From assembly GCF_027943255.1 (NCBI RefSeq), contig NC_072897.1, positions 56,754,406 to 56,818,405 on the forward strand: DNA of 64,000 bases, in the 5' to 3' direction. Origin of the DNA: Anastrepha obliqua (Eukaryota > Arthropoda > Insecta > Diptera > Tephritidae). Under the pieces are notes generated by a model that was not told where the DNA came from, ran no database searches, and was given only the letters and a program-made list of their open reading frames with translations. Of the stretch, positions 61,585-64,000 are shown one piece after another; within the stretch, counting starts at the first letter, position 1; each line of letters opens with the position of its first letter. Made by a program: the position numbers and the translations under genes.

Positions 61585-64000
61585 TCGGGACAGACTAGCA
61601 AGTACAGCACTCAGACATAATTAAGTCCATTGTACTGCACTCGGGCTCCCTTTTTAAATTTCTTAAAATCTACCCGACCTTCGAAGAAATCTGAGTAGAT
61701 CTTGTGGTGCCAAGAAGACAATGTGGACGCTTCTTAACACATCAGTGCCAAAGGACTCAAGCACAGAAAGTGGTCCGTCATCTCATCCTCTTCTCCACAT
61801 GCTGAGCAGAGTGTACTGTCTGAGATGCCTTGTCCATAGAAAGTGGCGCGTCATCAGTCCAACCAGCCTCCTACAGTCTCCTCTGCTTAGTGACAGGAGG
61901 AACTGCGACAGTCAGTCGGACATTACAGGAAAAATCAGTTTTGTCCAACTGCAGCCTCTCTCAGCCTGCCAAGCTCGCTTGTGGGTTGTAGTAACCCATT
62001 TGCTAACGGTGGCTGCATGAGACCCATGTTAACACCAGGCTATTATGTCTGTCGTCATAGTTCATTGGATTTACAGGACTCGAATACCCTTGAAGTGGTT
62101 GGGGGGCTGTCTAAGGCCATGAGCGCAGCATGGCTGTCGCTTCAGACACATATATAAATCTGCCTCTCAATCTGTTTTCCACAAAAAAGTTCATCACTTC
62201 TTGAATAGCATACACCTCCGCTTGAAACACATATTCATACATTCCAAGAGCATACCGCAGCCGTGCTCGGTCCTGGAGCCATCCGAGAAACTGCGAAAAC
62301 AGTGTTTGCCGGGCTCATTTTCTGAGTTTTCCACAGTTGAGCCCCTGGCAGTACCACAAAGTATGTGTTGTCAAGCACGACTCCGGAATGCATGAAGTCA
62401 AGGGGAATGGCGAGGTTCGTTGGATCGAAGTCCATGCCTACTCCGTTGTCCAATGCCGGGCAGGGGCCGGCACTGCCAGAAAGCTGTCTGTGCTTTGGAA
62501 ATAACTATCGAGGATTACTCTAAGATATTTAATTTCTGTGGATAGCTGGACTGTGACTCCTTTTAGGTTATGTAAAACGAGTCCATCACGCTTCCTCCTT
62601 CTGGTGAATGCGACAATACCAGTATTGGTGGGATTTGTCGATAGCCCATTCGCACAGCTCCAAGTGTCAATCAGATCCACAGTTTTCTGCACTTTCCTGC
62701 AGATGTTCATAAGCAAAGGGCCTGTTACCACACAGGCAACGTCGTTCGCATATGCTTGTGTGTAGACTCCAGCCCCGTTGAAGGTGGTGAGCACAGGATC
62801 GATCACCAAGCACCAGAGCAATGTAGAAAGCACACCGCCTAGGGGGCAACCTTTATTAACCCCGGATGATACCAGCAGATCTTCCTCTGCTCGTACCGTG
62901 ACGATTATTTGTGCCAGCATCGAACGAATCCAATTCACTAGCCGTGCCTACTAGCAGAACTGCACATTTGATAGTATGATAGTGGCATTATCAAACGCCC
63001 CCTCTATGTCTAAAAAGACGCCCATAGCGTAGTACTTACTGTCGATGACCAGCTCCACCCTAGCAACAAGGTTTTGCAGTGCCAACTTGTAAGATTTTCC
63101 AATTTGATAGCCATGCTGAAATGAAGACAGAGGGTGAGTCTTCAGCGACTTCTGATGTATGCCCAATTCCACCATTCGTTCGAGACTTTTCAGCATGAAA
63201 GAAGTCATACTGATGGGTTTAAAGCTTTAGGGGTGGTGAAGCCACCTCCTCCAACCTTAGGGATGAAGGCGATCCTCACCATCCTCCAAGAGCGTGATAT
63301 ATAAGCCAGTGCCAGGCATGCCAAGAAGATTTTCTTCAAGGCTGCTGTCTCGGACTCTGCGCCTTCCTTCAGCATGACAGAATATTTGTCATCTGGTCCA
63401 GGCGACTTATAGCCCCCAAAGATTTTATGGCAAATCGAATGGCGGCCTCATTCACCACAGATCTGGCTACGTACCAGTCATGCCGAGAAGGTGTAGTAGT
63501 TCTGACAACAGCCTCTTTCAATAAGGACTGATGCCGGCCAACGTTTCTCTGATTACCTGGAAAGTGATATTCCATCAGCAAGCTAAGTGTCTCACTTTGC
63601 CACTTCGTGAAGGAGCCATCAGATTTTCTAACTGACCACAGCTTTGGTCCCTTTTCAGGATCGTAACCAATTTCATTGTGCCACTCAGAGATTCAATACC
63701 GCTCCGCTACCAGAATTCCCTATAGGAGGCTTTTTGGATTCTCGAATAAGCCTCTTGTAGTTTTTCTGAACATCACGGTAACGTTCCCAGTCCTTAGTAA
63801 GGTTAGTCTTAAGGACCCGGTGTAGAAGTTTTCTCAACTCACGCCTCAACATATGGAGCTCTCGATTCCCCCAATGAACGAGAGTTCGGTAAGGGAGAGG
63901 TCGAATTGAACAGGCTGACTCAAAACATTCAGTTAAGACAGCTTTGAGTTTCTCAACAGCGCCTCAATGCCCTGTTCATTCCGAAATATTGGTGGCGTCA
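61585..64000 (-). pseudogene. LOA/R1-like LINE, 3' part, runs off window
   Basis: Minus-strand ORF2 of the family seen at 13920-15800. From the right edge: linker SLLKEAVVRTTTPSRHDWYV, RT FMLKSLERMVELGIHQKSL, GYQIGKSYKLALQNLVARVE, MGVFLDIEGAFDNAT, NKGCPLGGVLSTLLWCLVID, and YTQAYANDVACVV. The YADD motif is YAND here (AAC, complement of 62744-62746), removing a metal ligand. An RNase H trace (CVFQAEVYAIQEV) lies near 62200 and a zinc-type 3' domain near 61800. Several frameshifts. The 3' end at about 61590 reads TGTCTGAGTGCTGTACTTGC. Confidence 0.88.

Overview
The window reads as a block of insect, almost certainly dipteran, genomic DNA made nearly entirely of transposable elements. Evidence: AT-rich spacers full of (TATG)n-type runs, spliced eukaryotic reading frames, Helitrons, mariners (one of the DD41D 'rosa' type first described from a Ceratitis fruit fly), hAT relics, and at least four kinds of LINE. 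A tephritid fruit fly is my best guess, by inference only. I found no convincing host gene, tRNA or rRNA gene.

Layout. 1-1003: 3' part of a Helitron (120/129-bp minisatellite, helicase tail, terminal hairpin and CTAG). 1213-2656: fragment of an unrecognised spliced gene, then a dead DD34D mariner. 3300-4020: LINE fragment. 4300-12834: a Ty3/gypsy element (minus strand) with 234/230-bp LTRs, a tRNA-Ser primer site, a polypurine tract and an ATATA target duplication. Inside its gag/pol junction sits a 3.44-kb palindromic DNA transposon (7794-11236, TTA target duplication) that carries part of a spliced gene resembling an XPG/FEN-type nuclease. 13050-15800: two LINE fragments. 16861-18183: rosa-like mariner, one frameshift from intact. 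19016-21423: LINE with a 789-codon open frame, joined to 213-bp and then 245-bp tandem repeats. 22596-29340: a decayed gypsy element (plus strand) split by a Jockey-like LINE (24141-28252), itself split by a hAT derivative (24216-25046). 29740-33815: CR1/Jockey-like LINE with a (TTGAAA)n tail. 34208-39456: a nearly complete RNase H-bearing LINE with a 13-bp target duplication. 39946-60638: a chain of Helitrons, nested and abutting, with one long Rep-helicase frame (43741-46311) and a second, broken one (54250-60464) interrupted by three other transposons. 61585-64000: another LINE copy running off the edge.

How it fits together. The window is an archive of insertions into insertions. In four cases (7794-11236, 52437-54246, 57226-58155, 58264-60278) removing the inserted DNA plus one target duplication re-opens the host element's reading frame, which fixes the boundaries to the base. 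Nearly every coding region is broken, often at a catalytic residue (YIHD and YAND in two reverse transcriptases, D to G in one mariner). The likeliest units still able to make a long product are the LINE frame at 19052-21421 and the Helitron Rep domain at 43741-46311. Such TE-on-TE blocks are typical of pericentromeric heterochromatin or piRNA clusters; which applies here cannot be told from sequence alone.
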